In this document: piece by piece, positions 21,290 to 32,344 of the stretch
How the letters are laid out: the number at the start of each line of letters is the position of its first letter
Numbering within the stretch: position 1 is the stretch's first letter
Assembly (NCBI GenBank): GCA_977006965.1
Contig: OZ345353.1
Span: 930,001-994,000 of the forward strand
Direction of reading: 5' to 3'
From: Phymatolithon calcareum
Lineage: Eukaryota; Rhodophyta; Florideophyceae; Hapalidiales
Length of the DNA: 64,000 nucleotides
Made by a program: the position numbers and the translations under genes
The notes under the pieces: generated by a model
Seen by the model: the letters and a program-made list of their open reading frames with translations, nothing else
Databases searched by the model: none
Told to the model about the DNA's origin: nothing

Positions 21290-21520
21290 CTCGAAATTTA
21301 ATTACGTAATATCTCGTCAATGGCTCGGCCACGTTGGTCTTCTCTGTCGAGGTCCATCCGTCTTCCAAGTCATATCCTGCAAGGCGTTTTCCAGGGTTGT
21401 GAAATGCTGTCGCACTCAGTTGCCGGTGGGCGATGTACACTGTCAATTTTTTAAGCCTAGCGTTTTGTAACGCCTCCAGGTTTCCCTGGATTTTGGTGTT
21501 CGTCATATAGTCGCTGCCTC
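21290..21520 (-). mobile_element. Second LINE-C fragment
   Basis: This aligns with 20350-20530 of the neighbouring copy (CAAGTCATATCCTG, then GTTTTCCAG and TGCTGTCG on the plus strand). It is more diverged, lacks a tail and has broken frames. Confidence 0.55.
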
Positions 21521-22747
21521 CTTCCCCTTGCTCTTCTCGTCTGCAAAAGAGAGGTGCTACCGTTGCCTTGAGTCAGCAGCTCTTCCGCAATCGGTGCCTT
21601 AGATAGAGTTTTCTGAAATGCCTTCAGCACCCAGAATCTCAGCAAGCCCACGGTTCTCCTAAGGCAACATAGTCTATCTGCTGTTGTCCATCACCGCCAC
21701 GAGAATTGCCTTCCAGCGCCCATGGCGCTGCTAAATTCACTGTGAGTCAGAGAACTGAACAATCGACGTCGCAGACACGAACCTCTTGTTAGCCCGCAGC
21801 TCGCGACTTGCATGACAGTCTTCCACTGTTAGTATCTTACCGTCACGTGAATTTCCTGTCTGCGCTCACAACACTGTAAAATTCACCGTTCTTCGGTAAA
21901 TTGAACGCTTGGCAAAAGAAACATGAGAATCTCTCTAATTAATATAAAGCTTTACAGGCGCATGGTCGAGTGCTACAGTTTCGAAGGACAGGTTTCTCTG
22001 AAGAGAACGTGCAAATTATTGTTTGAAAATTGTCAGGGAATCTGCAGACCCTTGGGAAGAAACTTCGATCGAGTCACGAGGGCTCAATGCTGTCTGAACC
22101 TAAAAGCCCCATTGCCTTCTTCAAACGTTCTAGCATTTTCAAGTCTGAAACGCCCTTGGGACGGTGATACTTCAAGACAGGTAGCCTCCAGAACGCGTGC
22201 TAGCGTGTTTTTCATGAAGGTCTCCGCTGTCGTTTCCCCCAAGTCAAGAATCTCGCACTTTCCATTAGTGTTTTTAATGTCATCGCTCATGTTTGAATGA
22301 TTTAGAAGTTAAATGAACTGAAAACGGCGCGCAATAAACGACTTCAATGAGCACACGAGGGCTGTACAGTAGAGGCTGGCAAAAGTGTAAAAATGTACCA
22401 CCAGGGCCGCGAATGCTTCGAAAGTTGCACTAATGACTGGGTCATCAATAGGTTCCATCACAAATCTGGGAGCAAGAAATGTCCTAAGCCTTTGAAGATC
22501 GTGCGATGTTTGTTAATCGGAGAGCCGACCAGACGAATGACATGTGTGGTGAATATCGCCACGAATCCTTCCTGTATGCATGAATATCGTTCCGATCCAG
22601 CGCCGTTCGGCAAGGCTCGGGATTCCTCGTCCAGCGCCCGATGGTATGGTGAGGTGTGTCTCGTTAACTCTCTGTGGCCATTCGAGAAAAGGTTGCAATT
22701 GAGATCTGTTCTCGTTGGCTTTTAGTCTAGGGTTTGTGTGTTCTTGG
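21521..22747. other. Intergenic, nothing recognised
   Basis: No conserved protein frame was seen. The end abuts the LINE-B fragment that starts at about 22748. Confidence 0.4.
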
Positions 22748-23040
22748 GGGGGAAATTGTAAGTTTTTTATTTTAGAAGCCCTCAGCGCCAGTAGTTCCGA
22801 CACCAGAGCAACTTCCCGTATGCTATGCTCCCTGTCCGTTAAAGATTCCTCAGACAATCATCTCCTCGATCATTATAATATCTAACTCCAATAATTTGTT
22901 AATTGCCTGCATCGTTTCCTCCTCAGCTGTCGCGGTTAGTCTTGGTCTCGTGAGGTTTTGTTGCAGTGTGTCCTTGTGTGTTCTTGTCTTGCCTTCCTGT
23001 AGCTGCTCTCATCCGCCTTCTTATAACAGTTTGTCTATGT
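22748..23040 (-). mobile_element. LINE-B 3' fragment
   Basis: The minus-strand sequence follows the last part of the LINE-B ORF (compare 25225-25375: CTGCA.C.AAACCTCACGAGACC, then GAAACGATGCAGGC) and ends in TCTAAAATAAAAAACTTACA plus ATTTCCCCCC. It stands head to head with the longer copy that follows. Confidence 0.7.
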
Positions 23041-23430
23041 CTCGCTCACGACAGGCAGCGAGTTTATCAATCCGTTGGGGACCGACAGTCAAATGGAATT
23101 ACCGTTGCCTGCTAGCAATGTCGACCGACTGTGAGCCAAGAAAGTCTACTGGTGCGGATTACGAACAGTGTGAAACTCATTGTGTCGCGCGCTGACACTT
23201 CGGATACCTTGCGAGACTGTAACTAGACAGTCAGAGGTAGATGGAGCGATGTAGAGACTACTTAAGCGGTGATCGAAGTCTTTCTCGAGGAAGTCACCAC
23301 TATCAACTTTACCAACCACAACCTAACCCCCAAGGATATCGAAAGATAAACTTACTCTTCCGACGAAAGTCAGCAACGCATTCACACTGCCGAGCAACCA
23401 TCCATTGCGTACCATTGGACTGGACCACTC

Positions 23431-23597
23431 CTGCCGAAGTCACTACATCATTACGGAGTTTCTGACCCAGCAGAGTTGGCGCACCTTGCCGAAGTCACTA
23501 CATCCCATCGGAGTTTCTGACCAAGCGAGCTGTAAGACATCTTGCCGAAAGCACTACATCCCTCCTGGAGTTTCTGCCTAGACAAGTTGTATGGACG
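23431..23597 (+). repeat. Three tandem ~55-bp repeats
   Basis: Units start at 23431, 23485 and 23541, each beginning CT(T)GCCGAA(G/A)(T/G)CACTACATC and containing GGAGTTTCTG. They lie about 200 bases before the LINE-B reverse transcriptase and may belong to its 5' untranslated region. Confidence 0.7.
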
Positions 23598-23793
23598 TCC
23601 GGCATCTGCCGTCGTTTCATTAGGGAGCTGAACAAGTCGTTCGGTTCCTGGATACTCACGACAGTCTACATTATCTTATCAATCAACAATATCATTTGCC
23701 CATGGCAGAGTTAGTCGGCGTAATTATTGCACAGCCACTTTCACTTGAATATTTCGGTTTAAGATTACTTCTTGTTAAACGTTCGTTTCTGGC

Positions 23794-25475
23794 TTGAACG
23801 TCGTAACGTTATGGCATGAGCAAAAAGGGCCGACGCACGTTCCAGGAAACTACAGACCAATTTCGCTATTAAGCCAAGTCAGGAAAATCATTGATGCGGC
23901 GATGGACTCTGTTATACGCCAACGGTACAAATTCCACAGATTCCAATTGGGATTCCAGAAGAACAAGGGGACTGAACTTGCGATCCTGAGGTGAACTAGC
24001 ACAATGAGGAGAGGTCATCGCTTCCTCGCTGTCCTGGACCTATCGTCTGCTTACGACCGAGTCCCGCGCAACATCGTTATGCGCCGAGTCCACAAATGTC
24101 TACCCCCGGATATTGCCGAGATGATCAAATACCTTCTGAAACCGTCATGGGTCTGTACTGCGTGCGACGAAGAGAAGATATGGCTTCTGATCGACCGCAG
24201 AGTTCCCCAAGGCTCCCCGCTAAGTCCGTGCCTCTGTAACATGTTCATGAACACATTTGCCGACATGATCCAGAAGGCACCCCGGCATATGTCAAAGTAC
24301 CCCGTGATCCTGTTTGCCGACGACGTCCAACTGCAAGCGATAAACTCCGACGGAATGCAATGGCTCCTCGATACAGCGACACGATGGGCCAGGGAGAACG
24401 GTATGACGTGGAACACGAAGAAGGGAAAAAGCGAAGTCCTCATCTACCCCGGTTTATTCAAGCGAAAATTCCAGCTAGCAGAGGCCGAACCCCATGAAAC
24501 AAGACGGCTGGAATACCTAGGTACGACCGTTGACAACACGGGTGTCACCGAACACGCCACGCTGAAACGAATCTCAAAAGCGAAGGGAATTATCCTGGGT
24601 CTCCGAGATATTGGAATGAATGCCAAGGAACTACACACAATGAAGAACATAACGATCTACAAGACCCTCGTGCAATCTCGGTGGGAGTACGCCTTGCACC
24701 TCACCCCGTGGACGAGATCCGTCCAAGTTCAAATCAATCAAGCTGAAGGTTTGTTCTACTCCGTCATACTAGGACGCTTTGCACTCTGTCGCCAAAACCG
24801 AATGAGGTCGCTTTGCAAAATCACACCCCCAGAAAATCAGGAGGACACAGCTGGGCGAACATTTTGCTGCGCGACTACTGCAGGAAAAACTTGAAATCGA
24901 GAAAAAGCCAAACTGCGAAGGCAAAGCCGAAGACCTTCGCCACGCAGAAAGGGATATTTCCTGTATGAAACATCACGATCTGTTCAGCGAGCAGATCGAC
25001 CTGGCGGAGCAAGGGAATGTGACGCCCAATGAAGAGAAACTGCGTCTTAGCGATGCCTGGGGCCGAACAGAGGAAGGATTGAAGCGAAAAATCCCGGTGG
25101 ACAGGAAAGAGCGAGCCACCCCGACCGTGTTACTCAAATCGCTAAAGCACAGAATGCTGGCAGTGAAATGGTACTTCGGACGCTTCCACCCACGGAACCG
25201 CTCTTCCTATGTGGAACACTTCGGCGAGGTTTCTGAGAAGAGCCTTGAGACCCTGCAGCGCAACCTCACACGACCGCAACTCAACGGAGAGACAGAGGGC
25301 GAAACGATGCAGGCGATGGACAGACTAATAGAATTAGAGAAAATAATGACGGAAGAAATGATAGTGTGATGCGATGTTTTTTAGACAATGCGAAAGTAGC
25401 ACATGGGAAGCTGCTCTGGTGTCGGCGACTCTGGCGTTGAAGGCGTCTAAAATAAAAAGTTACAATTTCCCCCTA
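23794..25475 (+). mobile_element. LINE-B copy with nearly complete but broken reverse transcriptase
   Basis: This is the most complete reverse transcriptase in the window. In order it shows NYRPISLLS (fingers), FQLGFQKNKGTELAILR, LDLSSAYDRVPR (motif A), VPQGSPLSPCL (motif B), ILFADDVQLQ (motif C, catalytic DD), then the thumb region SRWEYALHLTPWTRSV and a C-terminal helical domain. A TGA at about 23992 interrupts the frame between fingers and motif A. A frameshift near 24830 moves the C-terminal part into the frame open at 24965-25369, so the copy is inactive. No endonuclease or RNase H was found. The end is TCTAAAATAAAAAGTTACAA then TTTCCCCC. The 5' limit is unknown. Confidence 0.85.
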
Positions 25476-25884
25476 TCGCATGAGCATGTCGGAAGCTGCG
25501 CCTTAGAAACATCAACACTACCAAGAAAACGACTGGGCCTGTGCATTCCAGCCTTTGCAGCACCGGTACAGCTACTCCTGATGACAAGGCTAGCAGAAGG
25601 ATGCGCTCGGTGAGACTTTGAATTTCTCCCTCACCGCTGAATTTTCTGCCCGCAAAGCAAACCACAATGGATAGAACTAGACCGCCATGCGAGACGAAGG
25701 GCTGCTCCACGGGCGGCCATTAGTCAAAGAATTGCGTGGGTGTTGAGTTGGAATTCTTGAAGGTGCCCTTGAGGCGCGTGAAGTTCATCTGCACAGCAGT
25801 CGACTGCATTGTCTAGTCAGAGAAGGGAAGGCTGACAGTTGTCGGCGAGAGCAACACGACCGCGGCGGGTTTTCCATCTCTAGA
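25476..25884. other. Spacer between LINE-B and LINE-A copies
   Basis: No gene or further repeat was recognised. Confidence 0.35.
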
Positions 25885-26960
25885 GATGGACAATTGAAAT
25901 TGGTATGAAATGGAGAACAAACCAGGAGAGAGCGAGGTTCTTAAGAACAAAGGTCTCGCGAAACACTTTGTTCCTTTCGCGGCGAGAGCTTCATCAATCC
26001 TGGAGGACCGCCTATCTTGGGGTAAGTATTAACGACAAGGGGATAAAAAACTAAATGGCTCTATCAAGAGTACGAAATGCTGCGAGTGGTGCACACAAAA
26101 GTACGAGAGATTGGAGTTAATGTCCGAGGATTCGAATCGGCGACATGCATCAGAATCTTCAAGTGTCTAATTTCGCCGAAATGGTAAAATGCTCTACGCG
26201 TGACGCCAATGACAAAGCGATTGCGTTCGGCTATCGAATCTGCTGAAGGACTATTTTACAAGCATGTTGTCGGAAAGTACGCAGAGCACCGACTCTGCCC
26301 AATGCCAGTCCTTTGTCGACTAGAACCTTCAGAGATGAGAAGACATTAAACGGAAAGGTTCTCCTTGCGCTTGGTACGGCATAAGAAGCGCCTTGAAGAG
26401 ACAGGGGAATATTCTGATAGAGAGGAGGACATAGTGGAAGCAACGAAGGACATTGAGTGTCTCAATGAATTTGGCGACTTGAGAAAACCATTGCAAAAAG
26501 CGGAACAGGGAGCAGCATCGAAGAACCGAAAAAGAGAAGTAAGCGAGTTATTGGCTGAGACAGAAAATGGAAGATGAACGACCATTCACATTGAATCAAC
26601 CAAGCTACCAGGAATCCCTCTGCTTAAGAGACAGGACGACACGGCTGAGATGCCTGAGGCTGATATTTTCAAAGAATTGAGCGACATTGTTGAGAAGATC
26701 AATACTGGGTGATTACTTTGGTATCACATCGGTAATTGAGCTGGTTCTGCTCCAACGCATTTTATCATCATCGCAGATGGGCCCTAGTGTGGAGGATGAG
26801 TGCAAACCACTCACACGTGCACTTGTTAGTAGAGAAATACGAATCAAGAAGGGCACGAGTGACCAGACTACGCTGCAGTAGAAAACAGGTCGAAAAACTA
26901 GCCCTGTTACGCCTAGTCCAGGCGTTGGGAGCTTTTAAAAAATCCTTGTATATCCCTACA
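25885..26960 (+). mobile_element. LINE-A copy, strongly decayed
   Basis: Broken frames follow the LINE-A order: a palm-to-thumb segment beginning near 25900, YLG-like sequence near 26020, then VRNAASG, an RHKKRLEETGEYSDREEDI block at about 26390 and a WRRSILGDYFG-like block at 26690. It ends near 26950 in GGGAGCTTTTAAAAAATC. Multiple stops and frameshifts mark it as old. No target-site duplication was found. Confidence 0.75.
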
Positions 26961-27470
26961 TACGATGTTCAAGAACATTGTCACACAAGACTTAGTATTG
27001 TTGATCCCCAATGGCCACTTGTTTCCCGAAACGGGTACCCGACATGGCGAGGCGCTGACACCGGCCACTTCTCTCCATATGCCTAAGGAGCACTGAGCGG
27101 TGATACTTATTCCGACTGCCGTCCGTTCAATGTTGTGCTCGTGTGTTGTCGCATATATACCATTCTGATTCTGGTCATCGGCACTGGAGTACGAAATGTC
27201 GCCCAATCAGAGAGCCCTTTGAGAGAACACGCTTCAAAGGCTCTTGTTTCTTGTCAAGTGTTCTTTCGTCTGCCATGGGCATACAATTGTGACGACATGA
27301 AGTAGGCCAAGGGAGCTCATTCGAGATTGCGCAAATACTGAGGACTGGGTAGGGATAGGGTGAAGGTTCAATTCAGCGACCTCCTTGTCACTCGATATTG
27401 CCATGCAGCACCCCTCTTCTGTGATGATTCGTGCTCACCCAAATCCTTGCGAACGGTGGAGTTCAGACGT
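26961..27470. other. 5' flank of the coiled-coil gene
   Basis: No gene was recognised. This is the left border of the first dense gene island. Confidence 0.4.
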
Positions 27471-28236
27471 ATGGCAGGAATCCAGCCACAATCCTTGCAC
27501 AAAATGATTTCTTCCGAAGTGAAGCTTTGCGAGATTCTCGCGCACCAGCAGGACGAGCTCAAAGCCTTTGTTCGCCTGTACGTATCGGTGGAGAAGGAAT
27601 ATTTTAGTCGCCTTCAAGAGGTCAACTTTTTCAATCTTGACTACGAAGGCCGGGATGCCTTTTTGAGGAAGGAAAATTTTATTTTGAAGGAACGCAGCGT
27701 TCTCTGGGAGAAGGTACAAGAAGCCAAGAAGAGGGTACAGGGCACCAAAGAGTTGATCCACATGTGGCCGCAAGAAAGCAATGCACCAACTTTGCCGACT
27801 TCTCAGCGCTCCGAGCTACCGACGACGTCACATTCCACAAGAGCTGATTCGCTCACGCGCACGGCAGAGAGCATCAACAAGAAAGAGGGCATGGTTGTAC
27901 ATGGAGTGGACCCAAGCGGACTACCCTTCATTGAAAAGATTACTTTAGTAGAGCCACTTCCGCGCAAGATTAAGAAGACTAGAGTTAATGCTTTTGGTCG
28001 CTACGGACAGGGTTTGAAGAGGGAAATTCAGCGTATGTGTTCCTGCTGTTTGATCGTTCCATCGATGGAAAGCGAATCGTCTGTGGATCGAGTTGGCCCA
28101 ACTGAGAGTGCACGCCAGACGTAGAGAAATCGAACTGAACAAGCAAAATCTGCAGTTCTGCAAGAAAGAAATAAAATCTGCACTGCCCCGAAAGGCAAGA
28201 ATAAATAGTGCAAGCGAACAGCTGAAGTTAGAATGA
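27471..28236 (+). CDS. Unknown coiled-coil protein, two exons predicted
   Basis: I do not recognise this protein. From the ATG at 27471 the frame encodes a helical, charged N-terminal half with heptad-like stretches (about residues 8-105), a Ser/Thr-rich linker (about 106-150), and a segment MVVHGVDPSGLPFIEKITLV. Without splicing it stops at 28124 after a poor tail. A GTATGT donor at 28033 and an AG at 28072 would remove 40 bases. The reading then continues as a second charged helix (IELAQLRVHARRREIELNK) to a stop at 28234-28236, giving 241 aa from join(27471..28032,28073..28236). The restored helix favours splicing, although the intron is very short. It is tail-to-tail with the next gene, 70 bases away. 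Confidence 0.6.
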
Positions 28237-28306
28237 TGGCGTTGATTTCCAATGAGCTTCATTAGACAATAAGTTATGTCTTATCCTGCTTAAAATCTAT
28301 ACAAAG

Positions 28307-29818
28307 TCACCAGTCGATAGGCGCCGGTGACGCCGCCGATATTAAGTAATTAAAACAGCCATCGTCATCTCCATTGCTAGTTAATATAACAGACACAAAT
28401 AGGGGATGAGCAATTGCCCCAGATGCATCTTGACCTTCCCCTTTCAATGCCTCCTTCAGCGTCCCCACAGTTCGGTCGTACAGCACACGAACCATTCGCT
28501 CACGAGCGATAAGAGCGCAATTCGATCCAGCTCCGTTTAGCTGCGAACAAACGTCATCTGCCCGGGCAACGTCGACGACCTTCAACGAGGCACTGAAGTT
28601 ATTCACGCTCTTAACTTTGACCACTCGAACGCAAGCCTGCACAGTGCAACATCCTCGCGTCTTTGCAATCTCCTCAAAACGACGCAGAGGCACAATGTCT
28701 CGTACAAATGGTGAATGCAATAGCGCCGTCATCTCCGAAAGATTGATAAAACTGTGCACAATCCATACCTTTCGGATGTCGTCCCACGCCACACCGTCCA
28801 ACCATACTGCAGTGCCTGGTACCAAGGCACGCGCTGCGCTCTCTTCGCCGGCAAACGCAAGTTGATACCCATGTCTACACGTAACCACCACTCCATGGCG
28901 AAAGTCGTCGCGTACGTTTGACACGGTCACCATGCCGTGCGCAATCGCCCCTTTCCAGCCTCCGATATCCGCCATGGATGTCTCAGAGTTATAACCGAAA
29001 AAAGGTCTGTGTGGGGTTTTTGGCATTGTTATTCGCGCACGCTTCAGGGGCCGCGGTACCACGTCCGCCTCCGGACGGCAATATACAATGCTGTCTGCGC
29101 CGTGCACGAGGTCAAACGATTGTCCAGTCGGAACTACCGCAGGTAGAGTGACGACAACGACCTCACCTTCTGCCAGCAATTCCGCAATACCCGCACAGTT
29201 CTCCAATCGCCAAATCACCGACGGTTGCACCTGTGACGTTTCCGCTTCTCCTACGACTGAACGCCTCGGAGCATCGACCAACCGGACCAACCCACCTTCG
29301 ACATCGATCTCCGCTACAATCGCGCACACCGCAGCTGGCTTGAGTTCTCTCCGCGCCCATACCTCCTGCAGGGTCAGCGCTTCCGGTAGCGAGGCGCGCT
29401 CGATGACGACTTCACGCGTCGGCAGATACAACACGACCTTCGAGTCGCCCAGGGTTCTTCGCGCAGCAGTGACGACGCTGGCGGGGCTGTCTGAAATCGA
29501 CTGAGCGCCACCGGCGTGCAGGCGCACCACAGCGTCGAGCGGGGATACAGCTGCAAGCCGCGAGTGGACATACAATACCACACCGGGAGTGCCGGCCAAA
29601 TGCCAAGTTGGAAGCGGTGCTGGGGTCACATTTGTCACTCGACCGAGATACACAACAGATGATTCCGCTGATGGTCCGCGCTCCAATTCGTCCGCCGCGA
29701 CTGCTAATGACAGCCCCGTCGTGTACCTCCGAAGCAAAGAGACGATCGATGTGGCACACGCTTCCACGCCAGCAGACGGTACTAGAGCTCGAAGGGCATC
29801 GACCCCCGTGCCGAGCAT
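28307..29818 (-). CDS. Unknown 503-aa protein, possible OB-fold segments
   Basis: No family was recognised with confidence. The frame is uninterrupted for 503 codons from the ATG at 29818, with codon use like the neighbouring genes and opposite-strand frames that are clearly shadows. The composition is rich in Val and Ala with many beta-strand-like stretches: GVVLYVHSRLAAV, VVVVTLPAVVPTG, HGVVVTCRHGYQLAF and CCTVQACVRVVKVKSV. Repeated strands with a central short basic stretch (RPLKRARITM) are compatible with several OB-like folds, as in single-strand nucleic-acid binding proteins, but this is a guess. No signal peptide or membrane segment was seen. It is divergent from the DHAR gene across 231 bp. 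Confidence 0.7.
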   Translation of the reverse strand: MLGTGVDALRALVPSAGVEACATSIVSLLRRYTTGLSLAVAADELERGPSAESSVVYLGRVTNVTPAPLPTWHLAGTPGVVLYVHSRLAAVSPLDAVVRLHAGGAQSISDSPASVVTAARRTLGDSKVVLYLPTREVVIERASLPEALTLQEVWARRELKPAAVCAIVAEIDVEGGLVRLVDAPRRSVVGEAETSQVQPSVIWRLENCAGIAELLAEGEVVVVTLPAVVPTGQSFDLVHGADSIVYCRPEADVVPRPLKRARITMPKTPHRPFFGYNSETSMADIGGWKGAIAHGMVTVSNVRDDFRHGVVVTCRHGYQLAFAGEESAARALVPGTAVWLDGVAWDDIRKVWIVHSFINLSEMTALLHSPFVRDIVPLRRFEEIAKTRGCCTVQACVRVVKVKSVNNFSASLKVVDVARADDVCSQLNGAGSNCALIARERMVRVLYDRTVGTLKEALKGEGQDASGAIAHPLFVSVILTSNGDDDGCFNYLISAASPAPIDW

Positions 29819-30049
29819 CGCGGGCCCACCCGTCGGAAGGGCGTACAATGGCGCTCTGGAATTTGATGCCTTTGTCTCGCTCGCGTATGATATTTGTTGA
29901 AGTAATTTGAATTACAGAATGTAATGATGCATGAGTAATTGAGCTCGAGCAAACTGAATGGACAGTCGTCATCGCGAGACACTTTCTCCATGTTGATGCA
30001 TCGCGCACAGGAGCACCACACCGTCGAGTTCCACAGTGGAGGAAGTAGT
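29819..30049. promoter_or_regulatory. Shared divergent promoter region
   Basis: These 231 bp lie between the start of the minus-strand 503-aa gene and the chosen start of the plus-strand DHAR, so both genes must be transcribed from here or from within each other. No clear TATA box was seen. Confidence 0.5.
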
Positions 30050-30850
30050 ATGACGCTATTTCTCTCAGCGCCTGCATTTTCAGTGCCGTCAGCGAACAAA
30101 ATTCTCTCATCCGTCGGACGTCAAGGCCTACCTTTGTGCAGACGGACGCCCAGAAGGAGAAGCTCAGGGGTTGTAACAATGACCTCAGCGCCGAACTTCA
30201 GTGGACGCTCGGTGCTGCTTGCGAAAGCGGGACCTGACGGCGCTCTCGGGGATTGTCCATTCACGCAAAAGGCGAACCTGGCCCTCCGATACCGCGGAGT
30301 TCCGTTCGAGGTCGAGACGGTAGACCTCGTTAACAAACCGGACTGGTTTCTCAAGCTCAATGAGGGCGGTACAACCCCAACTTTTGTGCAGGATGGACTG
30401 GTGCTTACGTCGTCGGATGGTATTGTGGAACACGCAGACAAGGTCGGTAAGCATGGGCCCCCATTGAACGATGCTACAAGCCCGCACGTCGAAAGCGCTG
30501 CCAAATGTGTTGAACCCCTGTTCTCCTCTTTTGTTAAGCTGATGAAGAACAAGGGTGACGATGCGCCCCTCAAAGCAGAGCTTTTGAAGGTTCTGGAAGG
30601 GATAGACAAGCATTTGGCGGCGGTTGATGGAAAGTTTTTGCTGGGGAAAAATGTGTCCGCCCTTGATTGTAATCTGGCACCTAAACTGTGGCATATATCC
30701 GTTGCGGGGAAACACTACAAGGGTTTTGAAATTCCCGAATCTCTGCCTGCGTTGCGCGAATACATGCGCAATATGGAGAGCAGTGATGAATGGAAACAGA
30801 CCATATGCGCTGATGCAGTGCTGATCTCCGGCTGGAGCAAATTTTTTTGA
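30050..30850 (+). CDS. DHAR: Dehydroascorbate reductase (DHAR, GST superfamily), plastid-targeted
   Basis: A 266-aa frame. The N-terminal thioredoxin-like domain holds the DHAR active site GDCPFTQ with catalytic Cys69, then GVPFEVETVDL, NKPDWFLKLNEGGTTPTF and the TSSDGIVEHAD segment that binds glutathione. The all-helical C-terminal GST domain follows, including NVSALDCNLAPKLWHI. The enzyme regenerates ascorbate from dehydroascorbate using glutathione. The ATG at 30050 gives an N-terminus (MTLFLSAPAFSVPS...RRTPRRRSSG) that looks like a plastid transit peptide with the Phe residues usual in red algae. An upstream in-frame ATG at 29990 would add 20 residues. Plastid location is inferred. Confidence 0.92.
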   Translation: MTLFLSAPAFSVPSANKILSSVGRQGLPLCRRTPRRRSSGVVTMTSAPNFSGRSVLLAKAGPDGALGDCPFTQKANLALRYRGVPFEVETVDLVNKPDWFLKLNEGGTTPTFVQDGLVLTSSDGIVEHADKVGKHGPPLNDATSPHVESAAKCVEPLFSSFVKLMKNKGDDAPLKAELLKVLEGIDKHLAAVDGKFLLGKNVSALDCNLAPKLWHISVAGKHYKGFEIPESLPALREYMRNMESSDEWKQTICADAVLISGWSKFF

Positions 30851-30985
30851 TGGTTTTCGGGGTCTTAATGGAGAAGGACGGGGATTACGCGAGCTCAAAT
30901 CTTCAGTAAAACCCTCAGTTTAGAAGAGTCTTGATTGAATTCATGCGGTTTTCCACACGTCAAAAACGATGCCGGCAAGCATAAG

Positions 30986-31828
30986 TCAAGATTGCGTCGC
31001 ACTGTTCTCCAAAGGTTCTTTAGACTTCATTTCCCGTCTGCCCTTCGAATTTGACAGCTTCTTGGACTGAAGCGGTTCGCAGAGCACTGCAGTGCGTCTT
31101 ATATGTGAAACTTGAATGCAATCCAGTGGTCGTTCCCCGTTGTTCTGCGTGCGGTCGGTATTTTTGAGACTAGCAATAAGTGGGGATCGATCAGCATGAT
31201 TGTCTCTCTTCGCTTTTTGCAAGCGCGTCGTTGATTTTTTTGTCTCGTCTTCGAACTCTTGACATTGATTTTCACCATTCGAAATATAATCGTCGCTCAA
31301 GTCTGCCAATTGTGAGACATCTTCTTTCTGCAAAGGGAATGGCATTTTGTGCTCTGGGCCACTATGCGACCTCAGAGAGTACTTGATGGATAAATCCTTC
31401 CGTAACCGAAGTGCCTCTTGCATACGCGATGGTTTCCTCCGGTACAGCTCAATTTTTGCACATCGTGTGGTATCATCTTGTCCTGTTAGTTCCTTGGGCA
31501 ACTCTCGTCTCAATCGAAGTGCCTCCTTCATTCGCGATGAAGTTTTATTGCTTTGCGGTCCTCCCGATCTATTTTGTTGCGCGGGGAGTTCATCTTGCTT
31601 GTTCGGTATTCCCTGGGACAGGTCTCGTCGCAATCGAAGTGCCTCTTGCATACGCGATTGATGTGTGAGTTGTCGATACCCATCGTCCTTTACGATGAGT
31701 GTCTCTTCGTCATTCGCCCATTCCGTTAACGTCCCATTCCTCAAGCGAAGCGCCACTTGCATACGCGATATCTGCTTTTGACTTCGCCCTATTCGTCGAG
31801 AGTGTACACCCTGCATTGCGCCGCACAT
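30986..31828 (-). CDS. Basic protein with four SRM(Q/K)EALRLR motifs, unknown function
   Basis: A 280-aa frame from the ATG at 31828. The block SRMQxALRLR(R/K)(D/E)L occurs four times, starting at residues 21, 58, 98 and 134, with spacings of 37, 40 and 36 residues. A weaker version (TTRLQKAKRD) follows near 200. Each motif could form a short amphipathic basic helix. The linkers are polar (Q, N, S, T, D), lack hydrophobic cores and look disordered, and the C-terminus is Lys/Arg-rich. The repeats are also alike at DNA level (CGAAGTGCCTCTTGCATACG on the plus strand, near 31409 and 31635), which indicates repeat duplication. The layout suits a multivalent linker or scaffold, but the partner is unknown. 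It is tail-to-tail with DHAR, 135 bases apart. I know of no named family with this motif. Confidence 0.65.
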   Translation of the reverse strand: MCGAMQGVHSRRIGRSQKQISRMQVALRLRNGTLTEWANDEETLIVKDDGYRQLTHQSRMQEALRLRRDLSQGIPNKQDELPAQQNRSGGPQSNKTSSRMKEALRLRRELPKELTGQDDTTRCAKIELYRRKPSRMQEALRLRKDLSIKYSLRSHSGPEHKMPFPLQKEDVSQLADLSDDYISNGENQCQEFEDETKKSTTRLQKAKRDNHADRSPLIASLKNTDRTQNNGERPLDCIQVSHIRRTAVLCEPLQSKKLSNSKGRREMKSKEPLENSATQS

Positions 31829-32344
31829 GCATTCGTGGTGCAATACGCTTATACTCTCGGACTAGGCCTCGGCCCTGCAATTGCTCTAAGTTTGTTTATG
31901 CAACTCCATGGTAGCCGTCTTTGCGCCAAAGACAAAACGCAAGATCAGTTTTTTTACTTCGAGTTCCGACTCGTTTTCCAGTATATTTCGTTGACAATTT
32001 TCCGTGGCGAAAGCAACATTTCGCGTTCGGTTGCGGTCGGCCGGAAGTGCGAGCGTGAAACAAAACAACCAAAGGGGCGTCCTGAATTTATAGTAGCACT
32101 CTTCCAACCGACAATCTACAAAATCTGCATACTATTCTCGAAACAATTATTCAGGTCCACAGTCAGGGCGCGCAGCCATTTGCAAATCGCGATTTCGGAC
32201 AGCTCTCCTTTCCTAAAAAGTACAACCGGACTGAAAACTCGCCGCGTAATGCCACTCAATCTCGACAATCAAGTCGAGCACAAGCTTGTCCACGCACGGC
32301 GAATAGGTCAAGTAAAAGTTATTGCCATCAAGACAATCCATCGC

